Of a stretch of DNA of 64,000 nt, positions 34,687 to 46,865 are shown in pieces. Position 1 is the first letter of the stretch. Each line of letters opens with the position of its first letter. Position numbers and translations under genes: made by a program. Origin of the DNA: Ectocarpus siliculosus (Eukaryota > Sar > Phaeophyceae > Ectocarpales > Ectocarpaceae). The notes below the pieces were generated by a model that saw nothing but the letters and a program-made list of their open reading frames with translations, ran no database searches and was not told the origin of the DNA. Location of the stretch: the NCBI GenBank assembly GCA_000310025.1, contig FN649744.1, positions 1 through 64,000 of the forward strand. The letters run 5' to 3'.

Positions 34687-37600
34687 ATGAGCTTGCAGTG
34701 CTCCGAGGTGAGAGGGAAGCTATCTGCCTGTTCGTTGGCGATCCAGTTCGCCCCGTCGCATCCGTGCATCCCGTCACCAAATCCAACCAACACATGTTGG
34801 GGGGGCGCCTGGGCCCAAAGACGGTTGCATGTACAACAGCAAGTCTGTGTAGACTAGAGCCCAGTGTGGTAAGCAAGTGTGTCTGTCCGCTGGCGGCGGT
34901 GTGTGTGCCTGCAGTAGCGGTGACGGCAATGGAAGCCACCTCTGCATTGAGTGGTAGGTACGTCCAAGCTCTCTCGCCGTCTTCGCCACACCAACATGGC
35001 AGCACTGCATCTCCACGAGTTGTAGCAGTACCCAATTCTCCTGGCTCTCTTTTTGCATGCACCGCAACCAACCTACCGGTTGCAGTCAGCAGTCGTGCCC
35101 AACCTCCCCACCCGCTATATACATCATGAAGCGTTGCAGTGCATCCACCTGCTGATGCCAATGTCCCCTCACTGCAACGGCGTACCAGTGCAAGGGCAAC
35201 ATATGCGACAACAGGGCTGGGGAAAACCTATCCTTCTGCGTCGATGGGACGTCCGTTCACCTGGTGATGGGGGCCAGCAAGGAGGGCCGTGAGGGTATCG
35301 GGTTCGGGATCAAGGAGGTGCCGGCCAACAAGCAGCCCAACGAAAACAACCCCTACAGATCGGTGGCGTACGTCCTCTGCGCGAACAGGCGCCCGGACAA
35401 TGGCCAGCAATGCAACAAGAAGGTGCGTCGTCGCGCTGATATCGCATGTCACTATTACTGCTGTAGTATTTGTCTCGTGTTCATACGGTAAATAAATCAT
35501 GATGAAATTTTGTGTTCCCGTGCAGCTATTGTTTGTGTAGCTATTGATGGAGCGAGGCTGTGGAACGAGTGTACGTACTGCTGTAGATTGTCAACGCTGA
35601 AAAAACGGCTAATGCGTAGTTGTACCGGTGAGGTAGCAAGTTCTGGAGAGACGTCACTGCTGTTGCAGGCAATAGCAGCACACCTTGGTTGCGCCAACAC
35701 TTCATTCGCGTGTGGCGTCGTATGTACCCGAGCATGAGCGAGAGATTACACCTCCTTTGCCAGTGCTCAAGTGTCTTCTATAACGTGGTACGCAGCAATT
35801 CCTCCTGTCGACACCCCTTCGAGACGTCAGTCACGGCTTCTTGTCTCTCTTGTGTGTACCGTATATGACACAAGATAACACACCCCCTGGCCCGATTTTT
35901 AAAGCTCGATTACTCGATGACGAAGAGGATACATAAACGAAATGATACATGTTCGAAAAGCTCCTAACAAGGCGGTTCCAACGCCGCCGTTTTCGGCGCT
36001 GTGAGTCTGCTGTTGAGAAATCGAGCTTTGAAAATCGGTCAAGGGGGTGTGTTATCTTGTGTCATATACGGTATGTGGGTCCTCCAAAGTCTCTCGCTGG
36101 TCGCCTCTGCGTGCGTGCTCACTGTGGGGTGGCAGGTCGGAGGGGTCAAGTGCTACCCTCCCCTGTCGGACAACCAGCTCATCTTCTTCCAGCAGAAGGC
36201 CCTCCTCGTCGACCACCAGCACCCCAAGAGCTGGAAGAACGTCCGCGAGAGCAGCCTCCGCAAGGTTAAGCTCCTCCCCGCAGGCAAGGAAGAGGAGGAA
36301 AGGCAGTTCACGCCTCGCCAGTGGCCGACGTTGAGGAAGAGTCTCGCGGGGGGGAGCAACGATCCTGGCCACGGCGGCGGTGGCATGGACCTGACGAGAA
36401 GCACCCCTCGCGGGTACCAGGAGGAGCTGTTCGACGCCGTGATGGAGTGCGAGCGCAACTCGTTGGTCTACCTGCCGACAGGCCTGGGAAAGACGCTGGT
36501 GGCGGCGATGGTTCTCAAGCAGATGCTGGACTGGAACCCGGAGAGGCAGGCGTACTTCTTGGTGGAGACCACCGCCCTGGCAATGCAACAGGTTTGGGTC
36601 TCGCTGTGCCCTTTTGTTTGTGTCCGTTTTGTTGTAGTTTTACGCGTGTACTGCGGGGCTGCGTAGCGGTATGTGATCCCGCGCGAGAACGCCGTGGGTA
36701 TAGGTAGGTGGGTTACCCCCGCTGCAGAAGCGTGACGTGCTATCACTCGGTGCGGTTGGCTCCCTTGGGTGGATGGTCCTTCGTAAGATCGAGTTATACT
36801 CCACCGAGGCCCACCAGCACCGGCCTCGCGCCGGGGCGCTAATGCTTGTGGTCGGCTTGTTCCTCGTCTGATATCAGTCTTCCCCCCCCCCACGCTTGAC
36901 CAAGGGGGCGAGAGAAGAGTGGAACTCGGGGATAATACACACACCTCTCCCCGTCCACAACACCATCAGCACAAAACATTAACCGCACATCAGGCACTAC
37001 TCTCATGGTTCTTAACCTCTTCCTTCCCTGCACGCCGTTTTCTTTCAGACGACCCGACTGCAAAACGAGCTAGGAGGGACGGTGAAGAAGATCGAGATGC
37101 TCGTGGGCTCGTCGTTGCAGGCTTTCGGCGGGAAACGAGGCAAGATCGACCATGGGCTGGTCAAGCTAGAGTGCGTCCGCGACGCTAACATCGTAGTGGC
37201 TACCGCCGGAGCGTTCGAGCACTGCATGTGCAAGGTGAACCCTTTAAATTCTAAATGGTTTGCTTGAGGTGTTTTTGACTTACTCGCTGTGTGTTGATTT
37301 CCTTTTTTTGTCCTGTTTTTTCCCGCTTCTCGCTACTCCGTCTTTTCCCGTTGATCTTGCTCCTTGAACGTCACCCCTTCTTTTGTTTTTCTCTCCATTC
37401 GTGGGTGTTTTTTTCCTTCCCACTTCCAGCTTTGGTGGGCACCTCTGTCGAGAACGATAGGCTCGTACATTTAGGTGCGGCACTTGTGAATCGTGTTTTG
37501 TTTTGTCATGGGTGCGCATGTTTCCCCTTTGTTTGTCCGTGTTAGATGACGACACTGCTGTTGCTATGGTCATCACTCTCCTCTCATTCCTCTTATGCTC

Positions 37601-40600
37601 ACGACCGATTTGTCGGTATTGCAGCGCTATATCGACCCGGACGCGATCTGCTGCGTGGTGCTAGACGAGGCACACCACTGCGGCAAGGAGCACCCTTTCA
37701 ACAGGGTGGCCAGGTCGTTCCTGACCATGAAGGCCTTCCCGTCAGTGCAGGCGACGCCCGACCGTGCCAAGGAGTTCCCGAAGGTGCACATGTACTGTGG
37801 TGTGTACTGTAGCCCACCCCCCTGGCGATGTCTAGCTACTGTGAAGACCCCTGCAAGCGACCCCACACTCAAGGCTTGTTGACAGCCGACCAACACTCAG
37901 TCAAGGCTTGTTTGCAGTCGACCCATACTCCAGGCTTGTTTACAGCCGACCAACACTCAGTCAAGGCTTGTTTGCAGTCGACCCATACTCCAGGCTTGTT
38001 TACAGCCGACCCACACTCGAGGCTTGTTTTCAGCGTATGGGAGTGAGTGAAAAGTATTCTAGCGTCGTAAGACGTGCGACACTGCTATCGCTCTCTTGGG
38101 GGTCTTCTTGTTCATATCTACCTTGCTGTATGTGTGATCCTCTGCCTGTCGGTACTGTCTGTCCCAGTACACAGCTGTCAGAATAACACAACGTTGCTTG
38201 TGAGGATATTTTTGTATGGGGGGGACGAGGAGAGCCTCATGAGGGAATGTGTACTTTTGTTGAAAATTCCTCAAAGACGTGTACGAGTAGTGTAGGAGAT
38301 GTGGCTGAAAAAATGCTAGAAACAGCAAACGTGTGTCGCTTCCGTCGGAGAACGTGGCCGGTTATGAAGCAAGAAACCTGGGCAAGCCCACTTCCCCATG
38401 CCGGTCGGTTCAACCGGGAACTAGCTTTCAAAATCAAGTCGAATGATCTCATTGCCTCGGAAGACTTAGTAGCTGAAGACCACACGCCGACCCGGCCCCG
38501 CCTACATGCCTCTGCCGACCGTGTCAGTTGGTCGCACTCACAGCGTCTCCTGCGGGCGAGTTGAGCGTGCATGACACCACCGTTAGGATCAACCAGCTGC
38601 TCGATAGGCTCGAGGCGGACCTAGCAGCGCCCGTGCAACATCTTCAGGAGGTGGGTGGTTGAATAGACTGGTGATGTTGATATTGAATTTTGTCGTCGTT
38701 GTTGTTTCTTCTGCTGTCGTTGTTGTTGGTGGTGGTGGTCGTGGTGGTGGTCGTGCTGCTGCTATGGTCGTTGCTGCTGTATTGTTGTTTGTTTTGTACC
38801 TTCGGAATGTGGTGTGTGAGCTTCAACGGCAAGTCATTTTTTTAGTGTCGCAGTCCAAAGCGAGACCGCCGGGGTAGCTTCGCTTTCAACAAGGGGGCTG
38901 GTTTTTCACCTGAGCTTCTTTTGTTTCTGCTATCGTGCCCGCAAACCATGAAGACTCTATTACAAGCGCATGATTTTTTCGTGACTCTACGTGCGCGACT
39001 TGGGCCTGGGTACGTCACATGCTTGGGCTTCAAGTTTTTCGGAAATAGAGATGCAGGCTGACAAAACCACACACGCCACATACTTTCCTGCATGTTTGCA
39101 AGCCCCTCCTTTTTAGCCATCGACTCTGTCACCTTTTCTACTTGCCCGATGTACTCTACACCCCACTCTCCTCTTTGTGTGCGAAATGTTCCTATCACGA
39201 AGACTTGTGGCCGTTGTCTCTACACACACAGTTTCGGTCGTGCACTCTCTTACCTATAGAATGCAATATATGTACGGTCAATGTGAGAACGAGAGATAAA
39301 GTTGATACGGTAGTACCTTGGGGGGGTGTCGTTGCAGTGAACATTCAGGGACGCCTGCCGGAGACTGGACGTGATTGAGCCCCACCCCCCGCGGCTGTTG
39401 TCCCCTGACCCTCTTCTCATGTTCTCACACACAGGTGAAGAGTCTCACGCCCTCCGTGGACCTGGAGCTCCTGAACGTTACCGCCACCGCTTCGGAGACG
39501 ACCCTGCTGGGCTGCCTCGAGAAGCTGGTGCTCTCGCGCTTGGTAGGGCTCGCCCCCGAGGCCTCCGAAGCACACGCTCAGGCGCAGAGCCTCCTCGACA
39601 GCCTGGGCGGTCGGATGAGGGGCGCCGCTGCCGCAGCCACGGCTAGCACCGCCGCCGGAGCCGACGTGCCGCGCAAGGACGACGCGTGGGTGTTCCCGAA
39701 CAAGTTCTTCACGGCGCTGTGCCAGCGCGCGCTGTCTGCGGGCGGCGCGGAGCAGAGAGAGGGCTGGTGGGAGTCCGACGGTACTGTCATGGACGAGGGC
39801 AGCGGCGGCGGCGGCGGGGGGGGGGGCGGTGAGGCCTCCCAGTTGCACAGCCTGATGAACTTGTCGTTCGCGGTGGACGAGATCGGCGGCGAGGCCATTT
39901 GGCAGAGAGCGCTGGAAGAGCTCGACAACGGGTGGACCAGCGGCAGCAGCAGTAGTAGCGGAGAGGGGAACGATTTTAGCGACCCGGAGCTCGAGGAGAC
40001 TATCGGCGTGCTCAAGGAAAACCTCTCGGCCGTAGCGACGGTGTCGGGCTCGGACGGCGGGAGCGCAGCAGCCTCGGGGGGCGATGCGGTCAGGAGGGCC
40101 GGCGGATCCAAGCTCGCGAAGATTGCCTGGCTGTTGGAGGAGCACAAGCGCGCTTGCGACGCGTCGGGCAAGAGATTTTCGGCGCTGGTGTTCGTGTCCA
40201 GGCGAGAGCTGGCGCTGGCTACCCCGGCCATGCTGGAGGAGGCCAAGCCGTTCGTGAAGGCGCAGTCCATCGTCGGGCTGTCGGAGATGACCCTGAACCA
40301 GCAGCGCCGCGCGCTCGCCTCGTTCCAGAACGGTCTGAAGAACGTTCTGGTGTCGACGTCTGTGTGCGGGGAGGGGATCGACGTGCCGGCCTGCGCGCTG
40401 GTGGTGTGCGCAAGCCTCCCCAGCAGCGGGACGGAGCTTGTTCAGCTGCGGGGTCGCATTCGCAGCAAGGAGAATGAGTGCAGGTGAGCGAGCGGCAGCA
40501 GACCAGAGGGGTTGGAGTCGAGGCCCCGGTTGTTGGGAACAAACGCACAATCCGTTGCAGGGGCAAACCTCCGGCCTTCCCCTCACAATAGTGTGGTTCG

Positions 40601-41074
40601 TTTGCTTTTATGGCGCCAAACCGTCATCATACTTGTCTGTAACGTTGTGGTAAGAGATGAACGCAAGCTCTAGTTAAGGCGGTGGTGTCCTTTTTTATCG
40701 AGATATTGTATTCATGTGTGTCGCCTCAACATGATGTAATACACCACGTGGTGCTACTACGGATGGGTTACTGACGTGGCACTGCTGCTGCTCTTCCTGG
40801 TGCTATTTTTGCAACTCCCGATGCTCCCTATTTCGGCCGCCGCCTCTGCTTGCTGGCTAAGGTTCGTCGGTCTCACAAGGACCGCAGGAGCCGCCGACAA
40901 GGCCCACGTCAAGAGCATCTGCTTGCGCGAGCAAAACATGCTGGAGGCCATCCGATCCCTCTCCGGCGGCGGTAGCAGTGGCAGTGACGTCTTCCGTGCC
41001 AAGGCCGGAAGCAAGTTTGAAGGCGGCGATAGCAGCTCAACAACTTCCGGCCGTGGCGACATAGACCGTGATTC

Positions 41075-41110
<36 letters not shown>

Positions 41111-42699
41111 TAGCAAGGCGGCTACCGCACAAACCCCGTCAACCAGTGCAGCCAGCAACAGGGCAAAGAGACACGCCGCACGGGCAGGCACCGGCGGCGG
41201 CGGCAGCACTAATAGAACCAACAGGAGCTCCCCGATATCGCCGAACTCCGACGCGACAGCGGAGACGTCTTTCTCAGAAACGTCCTCCATCGCGACGAGC
41301 GCATCGACCCTCTCCGGAGGGGGCAGCGGAATCGTTCTCGATGGGGCGGCGGCTGCGGCGACGGCGGCGGCGACGGCATCGTTGGCGGGGGCTCCGCGGA
41401 CCGGAGTCCCCGGTGTGTGCCCTCCGGTCAACGTTCCAACGTCTTCGGGCTCCGCGGCATCGCCATCGCAAACGGTGACCCGTGCGCAGGCCAGAGCTGC
41501 CCAGACATCCCCGGGGGCCCCGTCGCCGACGGCCGTAGCTCCCAGTGACCCCCACCCCCCCGGGAAAGAGCTTGCGCCTGCCGACGAGGTTACCGCACCC
41601 ACCGCGAAGGGGAAGGAGGGAAGGGGGGGTGGAGTCGCACCAGAAGCGGCGACGGCGCAGCCGGACGACAACCCGTGGAAGGTCAGCCTGCCGGTGACTC
41701 TGAGCCCGGCGGCAAGGAGATACGCGGCCACGTACCTCGCGACCTGCGTGCGGCAGGCGCTACAGAGGAACCCGGACCAGATGGCCAGGTGAGATTTGTA
41801 GCGTTTTTTTTAGTGCGGCGGCGGCGGCGGCGGCGGCGGATCGAGTACGTTGATCGTTTGAGCAGGCGTAGCCAGCCCCCCGCCCACCCCCCACACCCTT
41901 GGTTTGCTTCTCGAACGCGTCCTCCCGCTGCTGGGGAGGTTTGGTCAGTCTCTTTTTTTTGCTGACACTCGACGAGGGTGGTGGCGCGATGTTTTTTGTT
42001 TTTTGTGTCGTGTGTTGGGCCAGGCGCGCTTCAAATCGACCTAGTCCCGGTCGGGATTCATTGGGCCTTCTATTTCCTAGGCCTTCCTTGGTACATGTTC
42101 TCCCCCACACACCGGTTTTTGGACACCAGCTTGTCGATGTTGGGCTGTATCTGGAGCTCCGCGCATCTGCCACATGCGTCTGCGGAGAACATGAATTGAA
42201 AATACTGTCAATTCTATTTTACCCACGGAAAGTAGATAGATACACAGGCGGGAGAGAGAGAGAACTCGAAACGATTCGTTCTCACGGGAAAGGCTCGCCA
42301 TTGTTCAGACCTGTCGGAAGTTACACCTCACCCCCTCCCCCTCCTCCTCCAATGGTTTAATGACTACGGAATGCACGACTATGAGTACCCCCCCCCCCCC
42401 CCCCCCCCCCCTCCTCCTGCAGGTGCACGCTCAACTCCGCCGCCCAGCTGGCGCAGACGATCAAGCCCGTGTTCGAGTACGACGAGAGGAAGTTGAAAGG
42501 GTCTGGCGTCAACACCTGTTTCTTTGAGGCTCGGTGCATCGTTACCTCCCGCCTTGAAGAGCTCGCCGGCCTCATCCTCGTCAAGGAGGCCAAGGGCAGC
42601 TCCATCAAGGCCGCCAGGGAGGGGGCCGCCGTCAAGGTCAGGCAGTACCTGCTTTCCAAGGACATGTCCAAGGTGCAGCCGCTCGGCTCCGGCCCGTAG
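34687..42699 (+). CDS. Dicer/RIG-I-type superfamily-2 RNA helicase with C-terminal dsRBD-like domain
   Basis: Nine exons, all phases joining: 34687-34707, 35189-35422, 36136-36591, 37049-37234, 37625-37783, 38528-38650, 39435-40483, 40862-41788, 42423-42699 (about 1143 residues). Residues 1-110 hold paired cysteines (LQCSECKGNIC, later VLCANRRPDNGQQC), probably a zinc fold. Helicase motifs follow: RGYQEELFDAV, Walker A PTGLGKT (~199-205), DEAHHCGKEHPFNRV (~313), LTASPAG (~356), STSVCGEGIDVP (~700) and QLRGRIRSKE (~730). An insert rich in Ser, Gly and Ala (~440-590) and a Ser/Pro-rich linker (~780-1020) are present. The last ~75 residues, ending GSSIKAAREGAAVKVRQYLL, look like a dsRNA-binding or Dicer-dimerisation fold. 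The motif set places it with helicases that act on double-stranded RNA. It has no RNase III, PAZ or CARD, so it is not a full Dicer. An upstream ATG at 34525 is a possible alternative start. Confidence 0.88.
35859..36071. mobile_element. 213-bp MITE in helicase intron 2, TA target duplication
   Basis: Inverted repeats of about 53 bases form the ends: CCGTATATGACACAAGATAA at 35859 and its exact complement ending at 36071, continuing through a CACCCCC block and a CGATTTTTAAAGCTCGATT block with few mismatches. TA flanks both sides (35857-35858, 36072-36073), as expected of Tc1/mariner relatives. It ends 64 bases before the exon 3 acceptor and has no coding capacity. Confidence 0.9.
37850..38036. 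repeat. ~30-bp minisatellite in helicase intron 5
   Basis: Six units alternate between AACACTCAGTCAAGGCTTGT-type and CATACTCCAGGCTTGTTTAC-type, giving a ~60-base higher-order repeat. Units end in ACAGCCGACC or GCAGTCGACC. The repeated pyrimidine-ACAG endings resemble splice acceptors. The surrounding helicase exons (ending 37783, starting 38528) join in phase without it. Confidence 0.88.
42351..42422 (+). repeat. R1 fragment and poly-C forming the last helicase 3' splice site
   Basis: The words ATGGTTTAATGACTACGG and ATGCACGACTATGAGTAC match the R1 repeat, followed by ~23 C and then CTCCTCCTGCAG. The final helicase exon begins immediately after (42423). The R1-derived C tract therefore acts as the polypyrimidine tract. 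Confidence 0.8.
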
Positions 42700-44185
42700 A
42701 GGACAGGCGGCAGCGGTGGTGGAGATAATGTTTCGTGGCGTATTGTTAGGGTGTGATGATGAGGGTTAGTTCCTGTGTCATGCTTTGGCGCGGGGAAGGG
42801 ATGAGACGAGCCCCGAAATTTGTGAGGGAACCCCTGCGGTCGAGTTGTGTGTGTGGTATCGTGTTTGTCGGAAAGGGGTTGGGTCTGATTTCCCGGAATC
42901 GCTCGTGTTGAAACAGTTTTTTGCGGTGTGTGGTGAACGGTACGGCAGTAGTAATCCAAGAGCGGATGGTGACCCGGAACAGCGGTGGACGTACTTTCAT
43001 GTAAGACTTTTGCCTTGTTTCTGGGAGTAATTCCTGTTTGGTAAACAGGCGGTGTGATGATGTCGTGACGGTTTTGTTTCTTCGCCAGTAGTATGCGGGG
43101 TGCGCTGATGACGGCAGGTGCGTCGCCACAACGTCAACGCCCGCATGCATGCCCGGACACGTTTTTGATTGAGGCCGAAAGGTGCTGGGCTAACTGGCGT
43201 GAATATTTTTCCAAGAAGGGGACGGAAGGAGCCAGATAGAGTACGTTTTCTTGAAGCATTGAAGAACTTTCGACGGCCGTTTTTCAACCGTTACGGTGTT
43301 CGTGAAAAACGAGACGTGGTTGTGTAGTAGACGCGTGTCACCAGCGAGCTCATGTTTTGCCGAGAAAGCGGCCTGTGGTTTATCGATGGTCGTTCGGTTA
43401 CAGCGGTGCCTAGGGCCGGGGTAGGGTGTGCGAGATGTTGCCCCACGGGTGGAGCGGGGAGCTGCTGCAAGCAGATTCTCCTCCTGTACGGGATCACTTG
43501 GAAGAAACCGTTGGACGTGTTTTCCTTTCGATTTTTGCTCGATTTTTCTGCTGTGGATGTGCTTTGCTGTGCGGGGGGGGTACGAAACGTGTCGTTTGGT
43601 CGTGTGTTGCGGGTGGAGGTGGGGGTCTGCCGCAGCACAAGTGTATACCGCCATTTCGTTTCAGGGGAATGCCTTCGATGTTACAATCACCGTCGTTTCA
43701 ACCTTTTTAGTTCTGGTCTTGGCGCTCTTGTGTGCTGTTTCACCGGTTCGCGGTATCTCTTCTCTTCTCTCGTTGCAGGTGTATATGTGCGCGTGTGAAC
43801 TATAACTATTGGGCGATCATAGGTAACAGTACCATCATGAAGGCCAGTTGTCCTTGAGGGAGCGTGTCGTGGTGAGGTCAAGGTTGGGTGAATTCCGCCG
43901 GACGCTGGACTTGTCCTCGTGGCTTCCTACGCTCTTCTTTTTGTTTTTTGTTTTTTTCTGTTTGTGTGTTCTTGCTTGTTGCCTCTTCTTTTGAGAGTAG
44001 AGCGTGGCCGGGCGGATGGGTCATCCTCCCGCTCCCAGTTGGAGCTAAGACTCTGGGGGCTATACAGTGTTCGATGGCTTTTTCTCGCTCGTGCCAAATG
44101 TGTATTGGCGTTACGGCACCTCGTTCTGTTGCGCTGGTACATGGGTGGACAAAAATTACGGGGGTCTTGCCAACCACGGTAAAAT
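42700..44185. other. helicase 3' region, no further gene seen
   Basis: T- and G-rich sequence after the helicase stop. Frames up to ~150 codons (for example 43352-43798) are Cys/Val/Phe-rich with no domain and read as noise. Confidence 0.5.
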
Positions 44186-44191
44186 ATATTT

Positions 44192-44710
44192 CTAGTCTAA
44201 ATCCAAGATATTAGTAGGACATAATGGATGACGAACTTCCGGCTTGCGGAGTCCCAGTATTGAACATCTATAGTCTTCCAGTAGAGGGCATGTTGGCGCG
44301 ACGGCGACACGCGCGTTGGCACGTCCAGATCTGCTGCTGGGGGCGTGCTGTGGAAGGCGGAAGTTGCGGTCCGAAGAGTCAGCAAACCTGGGCCCTTTTC
44401 TTTTGCAGTCCACCATTCCCGAGCTGCTTGTCTAGTCTAGTTAGACCTAGACTACCGGGGGATTGATTGGTCTGTTGCGGCGCGTACTGCAGTAGGTCGT
44501 GAATGGTATGGAAGCAGATTTACGGGTTTTCCGGACCGCGGCCGCAGCCTTCGACAGCACGGCCCCAGTAACAGACCCGGGCGTACCAACGCGCAAGTCT
44601 CTCTGCTCCATGATGTCCTCTACTGGTTATAGATGTTCATGTTGGGACTCCACAGGCCTTGTTATTTTGGGCACCCGTCGTATCGTCTGCTTTGTCTTTT
44701 TTTAGACTGG
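44192..44710. mobile_element. fold-back element 3 (same family as element 1)
   Basis: The left arm (GGAGTCCCAGTATTGAACAT, CCAGTAGAGGGCATG, GCGCGTTGGCACGTCC) is the reverse complement of the right arm at about 44510-44710, with perhaps 25-30% mismatches. The ends read AGTCTAAA and its complement. A small palindrome GTCTAGTCTAGTTAGACCTAGAC lies near the middle. The AGTAGAGGACATCATG core and the GTTGGCACG word are shared with 8812-9288. Arms are more diverged than in element 1, so it is probably an older copy. Confidence 0.72.
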
Positions 44711-46815
44711 TGGAAGGCAGGTGTGTGGAGGTAGACTACATGTTGGCGCTGTTGGAGACAAGTCTCAACCGCTACTCTGCGTGATAACTTACGGATGTTT
44801 TTTTGCGTAACACTTTCCCGAGGGGTCTCACACGTGTCTCATGTGGCATTGTTGGGTGTTTCCTCGGTCGTTTGCGAAGAAGTCATGATCGAGATCGATT
44901 GGCGACAACCCTTTGATTGGTCGGCGGGTAAAGACGCCATTTACTTACTTCCTTACTGTATTGACTTTCTTACGCGGGCGACGGACACTAGGTCGCCGTG
45001 TGCGATCGACGCCTGTAGCCTAGGAGCACCGACGCAGCATCGTCGATCGATTTGCAGCGGGCTAACCGGCAGCTATGTTTTTACTACGCTTGCTTCCAAA
45101 ACCGGCAAGAGATGAAGAATGAAAGTTTCGTCTTGGGTCAGATTGCCCACCCGGGAGTAGTAGTGAAGAGAGTGGAGAAGCTTACAGCAGTAGTCCGTGA
45201 AAGCTCTCCGATTGCGGGAAATATGTGCAACCGGCACACATGTTGCCTGCATATGGAGAGTACTCTTTCGCTGTAGGACGCGGCGCCGGGAGCGGGAGTG
45301 GTTGTATGAAGAAGGATTGCGGGAGGGACGGACGGACGGACGGACGGACGTGCTTCTTGTGACACTCAACTTGTTCCTGGTAAGTACATGGTGGAGAGGG
45401 GGAACGAGTTCACGTCTTCGAGCCGCTTTGATCGATGGTTTATTATGCATACCAGTTCTTGCTTGGTCTGTGTGAGTGCGATGTTTTACATGTTCACACC
45501 CCATGATCATCTTCTTCGCGAATCGGCGAGGAATTTGCATATTTTGGGATCGTTCACAAGAGTAGTATGGTACCGTCAATGAAGTAAAGACGTTCAGGAT
45601 CCCTCCCCTTCCCCCGCCCCCTTCGTACGTGCACGCGCAATCACGCTGGCACGCACAAGTCGGGGCTCCCTTAGATTTTCTGCGCCGTGACTCATGCAGA
45701 TGATCTATCCGCATCATCCATTGGATCAGAGGTTTAGTTGTAGATTTAATACGGTGCCACGTCGTCTTGCTATGGTGCGAAAATGAGGTACGGTTCATTT
45801 CCAAGTGGATGGATGTTTGTCTCCGCGCTCGTTTCTCATTGGTCTCCCGTCTACGTACAGTAGATACGTAGATAGATACAAAACGGAAGGGACGTGAGGC
45901 GGCCGTTTTGCTGTTGTTCCAGCCAGCCGTAGGCGCGTTGGGCCTGCCGTGTTGCTGCTGGTGTGTATTCGCAGACACTCCTTCACCATAGACTACTGCA
46001 TGCAGTCCACTAAGGCATGCTTGACTACTACTGCTGTAAAAGACCTAATTTTTTCGTCAGGATTGATTTCGCGCAATCAGCGATTCTCCTCCTGTCGGTT
46101 TTTTGTCAAAATGACGAGGTAAAGGGTCTGTGAAGACGGGCCTCCGGGCTTCGGGGGATATCTATATCTTGAACGATAGAAGTACGATGCAACGCCGCAA
46201 GTGCACTCAAGTTCGCCCAAGGGGTGCGGGGGATACCTAGATCTTGAATGGCGATGCTATAATTTTTTGCCATGACTTCAAATCAGCGCCCATACACGGA
46301 AGGGTTCCTTCCTCTCCGTGAGGCCCCATGCCCACCCCTCCTGAGCTGTTTTCCTTCGATTTGTGACGAGAGGGGTTGCCATTTTTGCCATCCCATTTGT
46401 TTCGGACGTCGGCCCCTGTCCTTAGCCTAGTCTACACCTTTCGGTCCTTAGACTGGTGTACACCTTTCGCCCTTATCCTTGAGACTACTGTAGTACACTT
46501 TTCGGTACAATTCTGGACGTCCAGCCGGGGTTGTCTCTGCGGTATTCTCCTTGATTTTTATCGCGACAAGGGTTCAGCCGTTCATTTCCGTCGTCGATCA
46601 CCAAGTTAAATATATATTTGGTTGCGTACCCTACACACGAAATGATCACTTTCCACGTTGTTTGGCATGACTTTGTTGTGAGAAGCAAAAAAATCCCGGT
46701 TCGTTAGACCACAAAGGAACAAGTTGCTCGCACGCGCTACTTACGAGTTCGGGCCTGGTTCGCGAGGACGCGCCTCTATTGTCAACTACGCCACAGCAGC
46801 AACACCATATAAAAT

Positions 46816-46865
<50 letters not shown>

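Noticed and set aside
39417-40586. 389-codon open frame on the minus strand
   Set aside because: It is the GC-rich antisense shadow of the large helicase exon, which carries clear motifs on the plus strand.
34687-42699. Calling the helicase a Dicer
   Set aside because: No RNase III or PAZ signature is visible up to the stop codon, so only the helicase class is claimed.
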